Positions 20,767 through 30,304 are shown, counted from the stretch's first letter. The stretch: DNA of 64,000 nucleotides from Lapillicoccus jejuensis (GCF_006715055.1 NZ_VFMN01000001.1:3658001-3722000); one strand, 5' to 3'. Made by a program: numbers and translations. The notes: generated by a model not told the origin, from the sequence alone.

Positions 20767-21674
20767 GCATGCCGTTCTACGTCTCGCCCGAGCAGCTGAT
20801 GAAGGACAAGGCGGACTACGCGCGCAAGGGCATCGCCCGTGGCCGGTCCGTCGTCGTCCTCGGCTACGACAAGGGCATCGCCTTCGTCGCGGAGAACCCG
20901 CAGTCGCTGCGGAAGATCTCCGAGATCTACGACCGGATCGCCTTCGCCGCGGTCGGGATGTACTACGAGTTCGAGAACCTGCGGGTCGCCGGCATCCGCT
21001 ACGCCGACCTGCGCGGGTACTCCTACGACCGCTCCGACGTGTCGGCGCGCGGGCTGGCCAACGCCTACGCGCAGACCCTCGGCACCGTCTTCACCCAGGA
21101 GCCGAAGCCCTACGAGATCGAGCTCGTCGTCGCCGAGGTCGGCGAGGACGAGGAGCACGACCAGATCTACCGGCTCACCTACGACGGCTCGGTCGCCGAC
21201 CAGCACGGGTACGTCGTCATGGGCGGCACCATCGGGCAGGCCGAGGAGCTGCTCCAGTCGCGGTGGCGCCCCGGGCTCAGCCTGGGGGAGGGGCTGTCGC
21301 TGGCCGTCGAGGCGCTGGCGCTCGACCCGGCCGGCGGCCCGTCGCGCGAGCTCGAGCCGCGTCAGCTCGAGGTGGCGGTCCTCGACCGGCAGCGGCCGCG
21401 GCGGACCTTCCGCCGGATCGGCGGGCAGCTGCTCGCCGACCTGCTCGACTCCGCGAGCCCGGTCCACGACGCCCCGCAGACCGACGGCCCGCCCGGGCAC
21501 CACGACCTGCTCACCGGCGACCGCCCGGTGGCGCCCCACGCGGGGTCCGCCGCCGGCGCCGAGCCCGACGACGGCGACCCGAGCACGCCGGGCTCCGCCC
21601 GGCCGGGGAACCCGCAGGGCCGCGAGGACGAGCTGCGCCGCCCCGAGCCGGGGGACGACACCCCCGCCGGCTGA
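20763..21674 (+). CDS. prcA: 20S proteasome alpha subunit
   Basis: 303 residues. The N-terminal gate segment [29 protein letters not shown] and the alpha-type fold ([31 protein letters not shown]) are typical. The fold is complete near residue 235; the remaining 65 or so residues are Pro/Gly/Asp-rich and probably disordered. Actinobacterial PrcA often has a variable tail, but this one is long. It forms the outer rings onto which the Arc tail docks. Confidence 0.96.
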   Translation: MSMPFYVSPEQLMKDKADYARKGIARGRSVVVLGYDKGIAFVAENPQSLRKISEIYDRIAFAAVGMYYEFENLRVAGIRYADLRGYSYDRSDVSARGLANAYAQTLGTVFTQEPKPYEIELVVAEVGEDEEHDQIYRLTYDGSVADQHGYVVMGGTIGQAEELLQSRWRPGLSLGEGLSLAVEALALDPAGGPSRELEPRQLEVAVLDRQRPRRTFRRIGGQLLADLLDSASPVHDAPQTDGPPGHHDLLTGDRPVAPHAGSAAGAEPDDGDPSTPGSARPGNPQGREDELRRPEPGDDTPAG

Positions 21675-21684
21675 CCGACGCCGC

Positions 21685-21727
21685 CCACGACGACGCCCCC
21701 GCCGAGCGGCGGGGGCCTCGTCGTCGG
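21685..21727. terminator. bidirectional terminator between prcA and the DivIVA-like gene
   Basis: Core stem GCCCCCGCC (21695-21703) with GGCGGGGGC (21708-21716) around a 4-nt loop, extended by ACGACG/CGTCGT on either side. It lies between two convergent genes. Confidence 0.65.
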
Positions 21728-21731
21728 TCCG

Positions 21732-22742
21732 TCAGCGGCTGCGGGCCGGCTCGTCCTGCTGCTCGTCGTCCTGCTGCTCGTCGACCTGCTCCTGGGCCTG
21801 CTGCTCGGCGGCCTGCTGCTCGGCGGCGGCCTGGTCCGGCGCCGGCTCGGCGCCGGGCTCCGGGGAGAGCGCGGCCCCGCCCAGGGTGGCGAGCATCTGC
21901 CGCACGTTGGCCAGCTGGGCGTTGATGCTGTCGCGGCGGGCGGTCGCGGCGGCCAGCTCGCGCTCGGACTCGGCGCGGACGCGGGCGGCCTGCTCGCGCG
22001 CCGCCGCGACGACCTGCTCGGCCTCGACACGGGCGCGGTCGAGCGCGGCCTGGGCGGCGCTGCGGGCGTCGGCGTGGGCGGCCTCGGACTGCTGGGCCAG
22101 CGCGGAGGCCCGCTCCTCGACCTGGGCGAGCCCCTGCTGGTGCGCGGCGAGCTCGGCGGCGAACTCCTCGGCCGCCTTCCGCCGCCGGGTCCCCAGGGTC
22201 GTCTTGAAGTCGGCGGCGGCCGCGGCCATCGTCGCCCGTTGGCTCTCGGCGAGCGCCTCGGACTCCTCGCGGCGGGCGAGAGCGGACCGCTCGGCCTCGT
22301 CGCGCACGCCCTCGGCGCGGCGCTGCGCGTCCTCGAGGGTCCGGGCGGCCTGCGTCTCGGCCTCGGCGCGGACCTGCGCGGCGTACCGGTCGGCCTCGGC
22401 GGCCTGCGCCGTCGCCTGCGCCTGGGCGCGGCCGCGCAGGTCGGCGGCCTCCTCGTCGGCGAGGGTGAGGATCTGCCCGATCCGCTCCCCGAGGTCGGCG
22501 TACGTGGGTGCGGCGGCCGCGCGCTGGGCCTCCTCCAGAGCCGCCACCTGCCGGCGGGCCTGCTCCAGGCGCGCGCCGAGGTCGGCGTAGGCGCTCTGGG
22601 TGCGGCTCAGCTCGGCCGTCCGGTCGCCGGCCTCGCGCCGGGCCGCGTCGAGCTCCTCGCCGAGCTCGTCGAGGTGCGCCTCGACCTGGGCCGGGTCGTA
22701 GCCGCGCATCACGGAGCGGAACGCGGGTGTCCTGTCGGTCAT
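21732..22742 (-). CDS. DivIVA-domain coiled-coil protein
   Basis: 336 residues. The N-terminus FRSVMRGYDPAQVEAHLDELGEEL matches the DivIVA lipid-binding start (Wag31/DivIVA pattern RGYdxxQVd). Nearly all the rest is an Ala/Glu/Arg-rich coiled coil (about residues 30-275), then a Gln/Glu-rich tail with QQDDEQQDE. ATG 22742 is preferred to TTG 22748. Such proteins organise polar growth or division; this one is more coiled and longer than Wag31, so it is probably a paralogue rather than the essential DivIVA. Confidence 0.8.
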   Translation of the reverse strand: MTDRTPAFRSVMRGYDPAQVEAHLDELGEELDAARREAGDRTAELSRTQSAYADLGARLEQARRQVAALEEAQRAAAAPTYADLGERIGQILTLADEEAADLRGRAQAQATAQAAEADRYAAQVRAEAETQAARTLEDAQRRAEGVRDEAERSALARREESEALAESQRATMAAAAADFKTTLGTRRRKAAEEFAAELAAHQQGLAQVEERASALAQQSEAAHADARSAAQAALDRARVEAEQVVAAAREQAARVRAESERELAAATARRDSINAQLANVRQMLATLGGAALSPEPGAEPAPDQAAAEQQAAEQQAQEQVDEQQDDEQQDEPARSR

Positions 22743-22927
22743 CGTCAAGCCGTTTCTGCGCGGTCGGTCGCGCCTCGGGTGCTCGGGGGCTCGGGGGGAG
22801 GGGGCGGGGCGGCCTGTGGGGACGGCACAGGGAGGGCCCTCGCGGAGAGGCTACCCGCGCGCCCCGACCCACCCCAGCGTCCGCAGCGCGGGGGCACCGG
22901 TGCCTCGACGGTGCGGACGCGAGGACG

Positions 22928-23962
22928 TCAGCGGGGGGCGAGCCGCTCGACGAGGGCGAGCTCGTCGGCGCGGTCGAGCCCGGCGCGGCGGCCGGTCCGG
23001 TGCAGGCCCTGCTCACGCTCCCACGCCAGCGCCGCCGTCGTGGTCCCCTCCAGCGGCCGGGCGACGAGCCCCGCCCGGCGTGCGGAGACGTCCTCGTGCG
23101 CGGCGAACCCGAGCCAGGCCGGGTCGGCGAGCCACAGCGCGAGCGAGCGCGGCCCCATGAACTCATCGACGCCGGCCCCGCGCAGCGCGTCGTCGTCGAC
23201 GACGACCCGCTCACCGTCGAAGCCCGCGACGGCGGCCGCCACGTCGACGACCTCGCCCAGGGTGCGCCGCGGGCCGTAGGCGTCGACCGTCCCGGTCGTC
23301 CCGGCCAGCCCGGCGTCGACGAGCCACGCGGCGAGGTCGAGGACGTCGAGCACCTGGGCGCCCTGGCCCAGCGAGGCGGGCACGAGCAGCGGCCGGCCGT
23401 CCTGCCCCGCCAGGGCGCACCGGCCCACCCAGTAGCCGAACCGGTCGCTCGGGTCGCCGTACCCGGCGATCAGCCCGCTGCGGGCGACGAGCGCGTCGTC
23501 CCCCCGCCGCGCCCGTACGGCGTCCTCGCACGCCACCTTGGCCTCGCCGTACTGCTCGGGCCCGCCCGTGTCGCCCTCGAGCGGCGGCAGCAGCGGCAGC
23601 GGGGTCCCGCCGAGCCCGCCGCCGAGGACCGAGTGGTCGGCGTAGACCGAGCCCGAGGAGACGAAGACCCACCGCGCCGCCCGGTCGGCGAGGGCGTCGA
23701 GCGCGCCGCGGACCTCGCCCGGCTGCCGCGAGACGTCGACGACGAGGTCGTACCGGTCGCCGGCCGGGTCGGTCCCCGCGCCCAGGGCGTCGTACGCCCC
23801 CTCGGTGGAGCGGTCGCCGACGACCAGGCGGGCCCCCTCGGGGACGCGGCCGCTGACCCCGCGGGCCAGGCAGTCGACGGCGTGGCCGGCGGCGAGGGCG
23901 TGGCGGGCGACGGCGCCACCGAGCCACGCCGTGCCGCCGAGGACGAGGACGCGAGCGCTCAT
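22928..23962 (-). CDS. NAD-dependent epimerase/dehydratase-type protein
   Basis: 344 residues. Extended-SDR Rossmann start RVLVLGGTAWLGGAVARHALAAGH, then VVGDRS, and FVSSGSVYADHSVLG with an active-site region EQYGEAKVACEDAV (YxxxK). Substrate is unknown; related proteins are annotated only as reductases. ATG 23962 has GGTGG upstream. It is divergent from pafA, 83 bp apart. Confidence 0.8.
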   Translation of the reverse strand: MSARVLVLGGTAWLGGAVARHALAAGHAVDCLARGVSGRVPEGARLVVGDRSTEGAYDALGAGTDPAGDRYDLVVDVSRQPGEVRGALDALADRAARWVFVSSGSVYADHSVLGGGLGGTPLPLLPPLEGDTGGPEQYGEAKVACEDAVRARRGDDALVARSGLIAGYGDPSDRFGYWVGRCALAGQDGRPLLVPASLGQGAQVLDVLDLAAWLVDAGLAGTTGTVDAYGPRRTLGEVVDVAAAVAGFDGERVVVDDDALRGAGVDEFMGPRSLALWLADPAWLGFAAHEDVSARRAGLVARPLEGTTTAALAWEREQGLHRTGRRAGLDRADELALVERLAPR

Positions 23963-24033
23963 GCCGACCACCGTGGCACAGGCGCGGCCGCCCGCCGGCG
24001 GCGCGGGGCCCGGCGCGAGCGGACGCGGCGACC

Positions 24034-24039
24034 TAGAGT
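24034..24039 (+). promoter_or_regulatory. -10 hexamer TAGAGT of pafA
   Basis: Six bases before the ATG at 24046. Confidence 0.5.
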
Positions 24040-24045
24040 GTGGTG

Positions 24046-25407
24046 ATGGAGCGCCGCATCGTCGGGATCGAGAACGAGTACGGCGTCACGTGCACGTTCG
24101 AGGGACAGCGCCGGCTGACGCCCGACGAGGTCGCCCGCTACCTCTTCCGCAAGGTCGTCTCCTGGGGTCGGTCGAGCAACGTCTTCCTCGGCAACGGCTC
24201 GCGGCTCTACCTCGACGTCGGCTCGCACCCGGAGTACGCGACGCCCGAGTGCGACGACCTGCGCGAGGTCGTCATCCACGACAAGGCCGGTGAGCGCATC
24301 GTCGAGGGCCTCGTCGAGGACGCGCAGCTGCGGCTGGCCGAGGAGGGCATCCAGGGCGAGATCTACGTCTTCAAGAACAACACCGACTCGGCCGGCAACT
24401 CCTACGGCTGCCACGAGAACTACCTCGTCGGCCGGGCGGGGGAGTTCCAGAAGATCTCCGACATCCTCATCCCGTTCCTCGTCTCGCGGCAGATCACCTG
24501 CGGTGCGGGCAAGGTCGTCACCGGCAGCACCGGCGCGAAGTACTGCGTGAGCCAGCGCGCCGACCACATCTGGGAGGGCGTCTCCTCGGCGACGACCCGC
24601 AGCCGCCCGATCATCAACACCCGCGACGAGCCGCACGCCGACGCCGAGAAGTACCGCCGGCTGCACGTCATCGTCGGCGACTCGAACATGTCCGAGACGA
24701 CGACGCTGCTCAAGGTCGGCTCGGCGGACCTCGTCCTGCGGATGATCGAGGCCGGCGTCGTGCTGCGCGACATGGCCCTGGAGAACCCGATCCGGGCGAT
24801 CCGCGAGATCAGCCACGACACGACGGGGCGTCGTACGGTCCGGCTGGCCAACGGCCGCGACCTGTCCGCCCTGCAGATCCAGCAGGAGTACTACGAGCGG
24901 GCGATGGGGTTCGTCGAGCGGGAGGGGCTGACGGCGCCCGTGCAGAAGCAGGTCCTCGACCTGTGGGGTCGCACCCTCACGGCGATCGAGACCGGGAACC
25001 TCTCGATGGTCGACACCGAGATCGACTGGGTCATCAAGAAGAAGCTCATCGACGCGTACGTCGCCCGCCACGGCCTCGAGCTGTCCGACCCGCGGGTGCT
25101 CCAGCTCGACCTGGCCTACCACGACGTCAACCGCCGCCGCGGGCTGTTCTACCTGCTCCAGCGGCGGGGGATGGCCGCGCGGGTGTGCACCGACCTGGAG
25201 ATCTTCGAGGGCAAGGTCCGACCGCCGCAGACGACCCGGGCCAAGCTGCGCGGCGACTTCATCCGGGCTGCGCAGGCGCACCGGCGCGACTTCACCGTCG
25301 ACTGGGTGCACCTCAAGCTCAACGACCAGGCCCAGCGGACCGTGCTGTGCAAGGACCCCTTCGCCTCGAGCGACCCGCGGGTGACGAGGCTCGTCGAGAG
25401 CATGTGA
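24046..25407 (+). CDS. pafA: Pup ligase PafA
   Basis: 453 residues, the length of the Mycobacterium enzyme. Starts [14 protein letters not shown] (ATP/metal Glu residues), then [39 protein letters not shown] and [23 protein letters not shown]. Uses ATP to form an isopeptide bond between the C-terminal Glu of deamidated Pup and lysines of target proteins. It is the paralogue of Dop (same fold and motifs), without the Dop insertion. Located about 2.4 kb downstream of prcA. Confidence 0.97.
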   Translation: MERRIVGIENEYGVTCTFEGQRRLTPDEVARYLFRKVVSWGRSSNVFLGNGSRLYLDVGSHPEYATPECDDLREVVIHDKAGERIVEGLVEDAQLRLAEEGIQGEIYVFKNNTDSAGNSYGCHENYLVGRAGEFQKISDILIPFLVSRQITCGAGKVVTGSTGAKYCVSQRADHIWEGVSSATTRSRPIINTRDEPHADAEKYRRLHVIVGDSNMSETTTLLKVGSADLVLRMIEAGVVLRDMALENPIRAIREISHDTTGRRTVRLANGRDLSALQIQQEYYERAMGFVEREGLTAPVQKQVLDLWGRTLTAIETGNLSMVDTEIDWVIKKKLIDAYVARHGLELSDPRVLQLDLAYHDVNRRRGLFYLLQRRGMAARVCTDLEIFEGKVRPPQTTRAKLRGDFIRAAQAHRRDFTVDWVHLKLNDQAQRTVLCKDPFASSDPRVTRLVESM

Positions 25408-25524
25408 TCGGTGGTGGGGCCGGCGGGGCCCCGTACGGCGTCGCGCCGGGCCACCTGGTCGGGCGGCACAGCGGGCCGGGTTACCGTGGTCGACGGCCCT
25501 GCCCCCGATCGTGAAGGCTTCCTC

Positions 25525-26586
25525 GTGCCCCACCCCCTGACGTCCCCCCGCCGCCGCGCCGCCGGTCTCGGCGCCGCCGCCCTGGTCGCGACGCTCGCGC
25601 TCGCCGCCTGCGGGTCGACGAGCTCGAGCACCACCTCGCAGGCGAGTGGCGGCGCGACCTCGTCAGCCACCCCGTCGGACGGGGCCTCGACCGCCGCGGA
25701 CCAGGGCGTCCACGCGCCGGCCAACAAGGCGGCCGACCTCGCCCTGCTCGACTCGGTCAAGGTCACCGACAACGGCAGCGGCAAGGCCCCGACCGTGGCG
25801 CTGACGACCAAGCCGCTGCGCGTGTCGCAGACGGCGGTCAAGGTGCTCAAGCCCGGGACCGGCGCCAAGAGCGACGCCAAGAGCAAGGTGACGATCACCG
25901 AGGCGCTCTACCTGGGCTCGAGCGGCAAGGAGCTCGACTCGACGTACGGCAAGCCGGCGCAGTCCTTCACGCTCGCGGACAACAACACCATCCCCGGCCT
26001 GCGGATCGCCCTCGACGGCGTGCAGGCCGGCTCGCGCATCCTCGCGGGCATCTCCGCGGCCGACGCGTTCGGCGCGACGGGCAACAGCCAGGCCGGCATC
26101 GCCGCCAACGAGACGCTGCTGCTCGTCGCCGACGTCGTCGCGGTCGGCACCCCGCTGACCGAGGCGAAGGGGACGGCCGTCGCGCCCGTCGCCGGGCTGC
26201 CGACGGTGACGTTCGCGTCCGGGAAGGGCCCGACCATCACCGTCCCGAAGACGGCCGCCCCGACCACGCTCGTCAGCCAGCTGCTCGTGGAGGGCACCGG
26301 TGCGACGGTGAAGGCCGGCCAGAACCTCACGGTGCAGTACACCGGTGCGACCTGGGCCGACGGCAAGGTGTTCGACTCCTCGTGGACCAAGGGCTCGCCC
26401 TTCAGCTTCCCCGTCGGGCAGGGCCAGGTCATCAAGGGCTGGGACACCGGGCTGGTCGGCAAGAAGGTCGGCTCGCGCGTCCTGCTCGTCGTCCCGCCGG
26501 CGCAGGGCTACGGCGCCCAGGCCCAGGGCAGCATCCCGGCCAACTCGACGCTCGTGTTCGTCGTCGACGTGCTCGACGCCTCTTGA
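25525..26586 (+). CDS. FKBP-type peptidyl-prolyl isomerase lipoprotein with two FKBP-like domains
   Basis: 353 residues. A basic N-terminus, hydrophobic stretch and lipobox LALAAC place the lipid-bearing Cys at residue 29, followed by a Ser/Thr-rich linker. The C-terminal FKBP domain is intact (VQYTGATWADGKVFDSSW, VIKGWDTGLVGKKVGSRVLLVVPP, YGAQAQGSIPANSTLVFVVDVL). A first, degenerate FKBP-like domain precedes it (TITEALYLGSSGKELDSTYG, IPGLRIALDGVQAGSRILAGI). GTG 25525 with GAAGG upstream. Likely folds proteins outside the membrane. Confidence 0.88.
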   Translation: MPHPLTSPRRRAAGLGAAALVATLALAACGSTSSSTTSQASGGATSSATPSDGASTAADQGVHAPANKAADLALLDSVKVTDNGSGKAPTVALTTKPLRVSQTAVKVLKPGTGAKSDAKSKVTITEALYLGSSGKELDSTYGKPAQSFTLADNNTIPGLRIALDGVQAGSRILAGISAADAFGATGNSQAGIAANETLLLVADVVAVGTPLTEAKGTAVAPVAGLPTVTFASGKGPTITVPKTAAPTTLVSQLLVEGTGATVKAGQNLTVQYTGATWADGKVFDSSWTKGSPFSFPVGQGQVIKGWDTGLVGKKVGSRVLLVVPPAQGYGAQAQGSIPANSTLVFVVDVLDAS

Positions 26587-26654
26587 GCGGGTAGAACCCG
26601 TCCCACACGTCCGGACCCAGCACCACCTCCACCAGCAACGAGAAGGAGCCCTCC

Positions 26655-27041
26655 GTGCCCCTGCCCGACGACCGCAGCAAGCCCGAGCTCGACTTCCCCG
26701 GTGACGAGGCGCCCAGCGACCTCGTCGTCGAGGACCTCATCGACGGCACCGGCGACGAGGCCACCGCCGGCAAGACCGTCAGCGCCCACTACGTCGGCTG
26801 GGCGTTCTCGTCCGGTGAGGAGTTCGACTCCTCGTGGAACCGCGGCGCCCCGCTCGACTTCCCGGTCGGCGCCGGCCGCGTCATCCAGGGCTGGGACCAG
26901 GGCCTGCTCGGCATGAAGGTCGGCGGCCGCCGCAAGCTCACCATCCCGGCGCACCTGGCGTACGGCGACCGCGGCGCCGGCAACGTCATCAAGCCCGGTG
27001 AGACGCTGATCTTCGTCGTCGACCTCGTCGACGTGCGCTGA
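26655..27041 (+). CDS. cytosolic FKBP-type peptidyl-prolyl isomerase
   Basis: 128 residues, a single FKBP domain: VSAHYVGWAFSSGEEFDSSWNRG, VIQGWDQGLLGMKVGGRRKLTIPAHLAYG and GETLIFVVDLVDV, with the conserved Tyr, Phe, Asp and Trp active-site residues. No signal peptide. GTG 26655 has AAGGAG at a good spacing. Lies 68 bp after the lipoprotein FKBP, its probable ancestor or descendant. Confidence 0.93.
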   Translation: MPLPDDRSKPELDFPGDEAPSDLVVEDLIDGTGDEATAGKTVSAHYVGWAFSSGEEFDSSWNRGAPLDFPVGAGRVIQGWDQGLLGMKVGGRRKLTIPAHLAYGDRGAGNVIKPGETLIFVVDLVDVR

Positions 27042-27057
27042 GCCCTACGGCCTGACG

Positions 27058-27135
27058 GACGACTTCGTGCTCCTGAGGTGCCCGGATCCGGCCGCCCGCG
27101 GTCGGGGAACGGCACATCCGGAGCAAGGAGTCGTC
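27058..27135. terminator. long imperfect stem-loop between convergent genes
   Basis: GACGACT (27058-27064) pairs with AGTCGTC (27129-27135), TGCTCC (27068-27073) with GGAGCA (27120-27125), and GTGCC (27078-27082) with GGCAC (27111-27115). A symmetric 3-nt internal loop separates the first two stems. Likely a bidirectional terminator. Confidence 0.5.
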
Positions 27136-27137
27136 TG

Positions 27138-28235
27138 CTACGTCAGGGGCGTCGCTGCGTGCCTGCCCGCGGCGGCGGCGGCGAGGAACGACGCCGGGTC
27201 GTCGTCGTAGCCGCGGCCCATCGTCCGCAACGGGACGGGGCAGGCGCGCAGCGCGGGCTCGAGGTCGGTCACGGGGACGTCGTACGGCGTGAGGCGACCG
27301 GCGGAGCCCGCGACGAGCTCGTCCACGTGCGCCCGCACGAGCGCGCCCACCTCGCCGTCGAGCACGGGGACCGGGACGTCGGCGGGCAGCAGCGCGACCC
27401 GCCCGTACGCCGTCCGGCTGTGGTGCGACACGCCGCGGTGCCGCTCCCGGGCGTCGGCCTGCGAGACCCGCAGCGACGCGACCGGCCGCCCGCCGAGGGT
27501 GCCGGCCGCGTTGACCGCCTCGCCGGCGACGACGCCGGAGAACCCCCAGCGCGTCCCGGTCCCGAGGTTGCCCGGGCCCTGCGCGACCACGGCGACGTCC
27601 GCGCCCACGACGAGCCGGGCCGCGAGCAGCGCCGAGTGCACGGTGACCGCCTCGTGGTCGCCGCCCCACGCCTGGCCGACGGTGAGGCACGCGGCCAGCC
27701 ACCCGGCCTCGCGCAGGCCCGCGACGGTCGACGAGAACGCCGCCGGCAGCGCCCCGCCGTCGGTCATGACGTAGGCGACCCGCGCGTCCGGGCGGTCGTG
27801 CCGCAGCCCCGCGACGACGGCCGGGAGCGCGGAGTGCAGGTCGGCGACGACGACGGGCATCCCGCCGAGGTCGTCGGCGTCCGCCAGCGCCGCGTGGTGC
27901 GGGCTCTCCTGCTCGTCGACGCCGAGCACCATCGTCTGCAGCGGCGTGTAGCGCGCCTTGACCACGTGCCCCGGAGCGCCCCGCGGCCCGGCGGGCAGCG
28001 CGTCGTCGTCGCGGTCGGGCAGGGCGGCGACGAGGGCGAGCCCACCCGTGCCGAGCCCGCGCTCCAGCGCCGTCGTGTTGAGCAGGGCGCTCTCGCCGAC
28101 GACCGGCTCGCCGGTGAGGTCGGGGTAGGCCAGCGCGCGCACGGCCGTGCCGTCACCGAGGCGCACGTCGAGCTCGACGGCGCCCGGCCGCCGGCCCCGC
28201 ACCGCCACGACCTGCCCACGCCGCAGCCGGATCAC
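27138..28235 (-). CDS. DUF3866 family protein
   Basis: 365 residues, cytosolic, starting VIRLRRGQVVAVRGRRPG. Contains HVVKARYTPLQTMVLGVDEQESPHH, PVVVADLHSALPAV, YVMTDGGALPAAFS and VVAQGPGNLGTGTRWGFSG. I associate this pattern with DUF3866, an actinobacterial family of unknown function whose gene is next to pafBC in several genomes. The start at 28235 fits the TACGCT hexamer 7 bp upstream. Divergent from pafB, 31 bp apart. Confidence 0.75.
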   Translation of the reverse strand: MIRLRRGQVVAVRGRRPGAVELDVRLGDGTAVRALAYPDLTGEPVVGESALLNTTALERGLGTGGLALVAALPDRDDDALPAGPRGAPGHVVKARYTPLQTMVLGVDEQESPHHAALADADDLGGMPVVVADLHSALPAVVAGLRHDRPDARVAYVMTDGGALPAAFSSTVAGLREAGWLAACLTVGQAWGGDHEAVTVHSALLAARLVVGADVAVVAQGPGNLGTGTRWGFSGVVAGEAVNAAGTLGGRPVASLRVSQADARERHRGVSHHSRTAYGRVALLPADVPVPVLDGEVGALVRAHVDELVAGSAGRLTPYDVPVTDLEPALRACPVPLRTMGRGYDDDPASFLAAAAAGRHAATPLT

Positions 28236-28242
28236 GTCGGCG

Positions 28243-28248
28243 AGCGTA
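28243..28248 (-). promoter_or_regulatory. -10 hexamer TACGCT of the DUF3866 gene
   Basis: Seven bases before the GTG at 28235, on the minus strand; it almost abuts the pafB hexamer. Confidence 0.45.
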
Positions 28249-28254
28249 GTCGGG

Positions 28255-28260
28255 TAGCGT
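28255..28260 (+). promoter_or_regulatory. -10 hexamer TAGCGT of pafB
   Basis: Six bases before the GTG at 28267. Confidence 0.45.
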
Positions 28261-28266
28261 CGCGGC

Positions 28267-29274
28267 GTGAGCGCCCCCACGTCCGCCTCGGCCAAGACGG
28301 AGCGCCTGCTCAACCTCGTCATCGCGCTGCTGTCCACGCGCCGGCCGCTGACCAAGTCGCAGATCCGCTCCGCCGTCCCGCAGTACCGCCAGACCGCGTC
28401 GGTCGAGTCCTTCGACCGGATGTTCGAGCGCGACAAGGACGAGCTGCGCGACCTCGGCATCCCCCTGCAGACGCAGGTCGTCGACGCCGTCTTCGAGGAC
28501 GAGACCGGCTACCGGATCGACCGCCGCGAGTACGCCCTGCCCGAGATCTCCCTCGAGCCGGACGAGTTCGCGGCGCTCAGCCTGGCCGCCCGGGCGTGGC
28601 AGCGGGCCAGCCTCGCCGGCCCTGCCGCCGAGGCGCTGCGCAAGCTGCGCTCGTCCGGGGTCGAGCTCGACGACACCTCGCTCGTCGGCATCGAGCCGGT
28701 CGTCCGGACCACGGAGGAGGCCTTCGAGCCGCTGCGCCGCGCCGTCGTCGCCCGCCGCGCGGTCACCTTCGGCTACCGCAAGCCCGGTGGCGAGAGCACC
28801 CGCCGCCACCTCCAGCCGTGGGGCCTGGCCCAGTGGCACGGCCGGTGGTACGTCACCGGCTTCGACCTCGACCGCGACGACGCCCGCGTCTTCCGGCTCG
28901 GGCGGATCGACTCGCCCGTCGTTGCCGAGGGCCGCCCCGGGGCGTACGACGTCCCCGCGGGTCACGACCCGTCGTCGATGGTCGCGACCTCCCAGGTCGA
29001 GCCGCCGCCCACCACGAGCGCGACGGTCCGGGTCCGCTCCGGCGCCGGGCACACGCTGCGCCGCCGGGCGAGCGCGAGCGAGGAGCTCGACGGCGACGCC
29101 GCCGGCTGGTCGCTGCTCACCGTCCCCGCCGGCGACCTGGACCGGCTCGCCGACGAGGTCGCCGGCTTCGGCCCCGACGCCCTCGCCCTCGACCCGCCCG
29201 AGCTGCGCGAGCACGTCGTACGGCGGCTCACCGGCGCCCGGGCGCGGCACACCGTCGCCGGGAGCGCGTCGTGA
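28267..29274 (+). CDS. pafB: WYL-domain transcriptional regulator PafB
   Basis: 335 residues: N-terminal winged helix (TERLLNLVIALLSTRRPLTKSQIRSAVPQY, MFERDKDELRDLGIPL), a central WYL domain (VTFGYRKPGG, HLQPWGLAQWHGRWYVTGFDLDR, FRLGRI) and a C-terminal extension. With PafC it activates DNA-damage genes in a RecA/LexA-independent way in mycobacteria. Its TGA overlaps the GTG of pafC, so the partners are co-translated. Confidence 0.93.
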   Translation: MSAPTSASAKTERLLNLVIALLSTRRPLTKSQIRSAVPQYRQTASVESFDRMFERDKDELRDLGIPLQTQVVDAVFEDETGYRIDRREYALPEISLEPDEFAALSLAARAWQRASLAGPAAEALRKLRSSGVELDDTSLVGIEPVVRTTEEAFEPLRRAVVARRAVTFGYRKPGGESTRRHLQPWGLAQWHGRWYVTGFDLDRDDARVFRLGRIDSPVVAEGRPGAYDVPAGHDPSSMVATSQVEPPPTTSATVRVRSGAGHTLRRRASASEELDGDAAGWSLLTVPAGDLDRLADEVAGFGPDALALDPPELREHVVRRLTGARARHTVAGSAS

Positions 29275-30293
29275 CCCCCCCGACGCCCGCCACCCCCGAC
29301 GGCCCGACGCGCCGTACGCCACCCGAGACCGCGACCGCGCGCCTCTCCCGCCTGCTGACGATGGTGCCGTGGCTGCTGGCCCACCAGGGCGTCGAGCTCG
29401 GCGTGGCCGCCCGCGAGCTGGGGGTCACCGACGAGCAGCTGGTCGCCGACCTCGAGCTGCTGTTCCTCTGCGGCCTGCCCGGCGGGATGCCCGACGACCT
29501 CATCGAGGCGTCCTGGGAGGACGGCCACGTCGTCGTCGGCAACGCCGACCACCTGGCCCGGCCGCTGCGCCTCACCGTCGACGAGGCGCTCACCCTCATG
29601 GTCGGCCTGCGCGCGCTCGAGACGACGCCCGGTATCGCCGAGCACGACGCGGTCGCCCGGGCCCTGGCCAAGCTTGAGGAGGCCACCGGCGCCGTCGGCG
29701 AGGCCAGCGGCCGGCTACGGGTCTCGATGGACGACGGCTCGCGCGAGTCGACCCTGTCGGCGGCGCGCGACGCGCTCGCCCGGCACCGCCGCGTCCACCT
29801 GCGCTACCTCGTGCCCGGTCGGGACGAAGTGAGCGAGCGCGACGTCGACCCCATGCGGGTCGTCGGCATCGACGCGAAGTGGTACCTCGAGGGCTGGTGC
29901 CACCTCGCCGAGGACGTGCGCCTCTTCCGCCTCGACCGGGTCGAGCGCCTCGACGTCCTCGACGTCGACGGCACCCCGCCGCCCCAGGCCGTCCCGCGCG
30001 ACCTCGGCGCCGCCGCGTTCACGCCGCACGACGACGACCTCGAGGTCGTCGTCGAGGTCGACCGCTCCGGCGCGTGGGTCGCCGACTACTACCCCACCGA
30101 GGAGGTCGTCGAGCTGGGGGAGGGCCGTCGCCGGGTCACCCTGCGGGTCGGCGACCCCTCGTGGGTACGACGCCTCGCCTGGCGGATGGGCGGGCACGTC
30201 ACCGTCCTCGCCCCCGACGACCTGCGGGCCTCGGTCGCCTCCGGCGCCGACGAGGCGCTGGCCGCGTACGCCGCCCTCGACCCGGCCCCGTAG
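29271..30293 (+). CDS. pafC: WYL-domain transcriptional regulator PafC
   Basis: 340 residues, homologous to PafB: winged-helix region (ARLSRLLTMVPWLLAHQGVELGVAARELG), WYL domain (VHLRYLVPGRDEVSERDVDPMRVVGIDAKWYLEGWCHLAEDVRLFRLDR split over about residues 180-225) and a C-terminal extension. GTG 29271 overlaps the pafB stop. The stop codon is part of the hexamer upstream of the next gene. Confidence 0.93.
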   Translation: MTPPTPATPDGPTRRTPPETATARLSRLLTMVPWLLAHQGVELGVAARELGVTDEQLVADLELLFLCGLPGGMPDDLIEASWEDGHVVVGNADHLARPLRLTVDEALTLMVGLRALETTPGIAEHDAVARALAKLEEATGAVGEASGRLRVSMDDGSRESTLSAARDALARHRRVHLRYLVPGRDEVSERDVDPMRVVGIDAKWYLEGWCHLAEDVRLFRLDRVERLDVLDVDGTPPPQAVPRDLGAAAFTPHDDDLEVVVEVDRSGAWVADYYPTEEVVELGEGRRRVTLRVGDPSWVRRLAWRMGGHVTVLAPDDLRASVASGADEALAAYAALDPAP

Positions 30294-30296
30294 GCT
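30291..30296 (+). promoter_or_regulatory. -10 hexamer TAGGCT before the small membrane protein
   Basis: Overlaps the pafC stop codon and lies 8 bases before the ATG at 30305. Confidence 0.35.
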
Positions 30297-30304
30297 GCGC
30301 CGCG

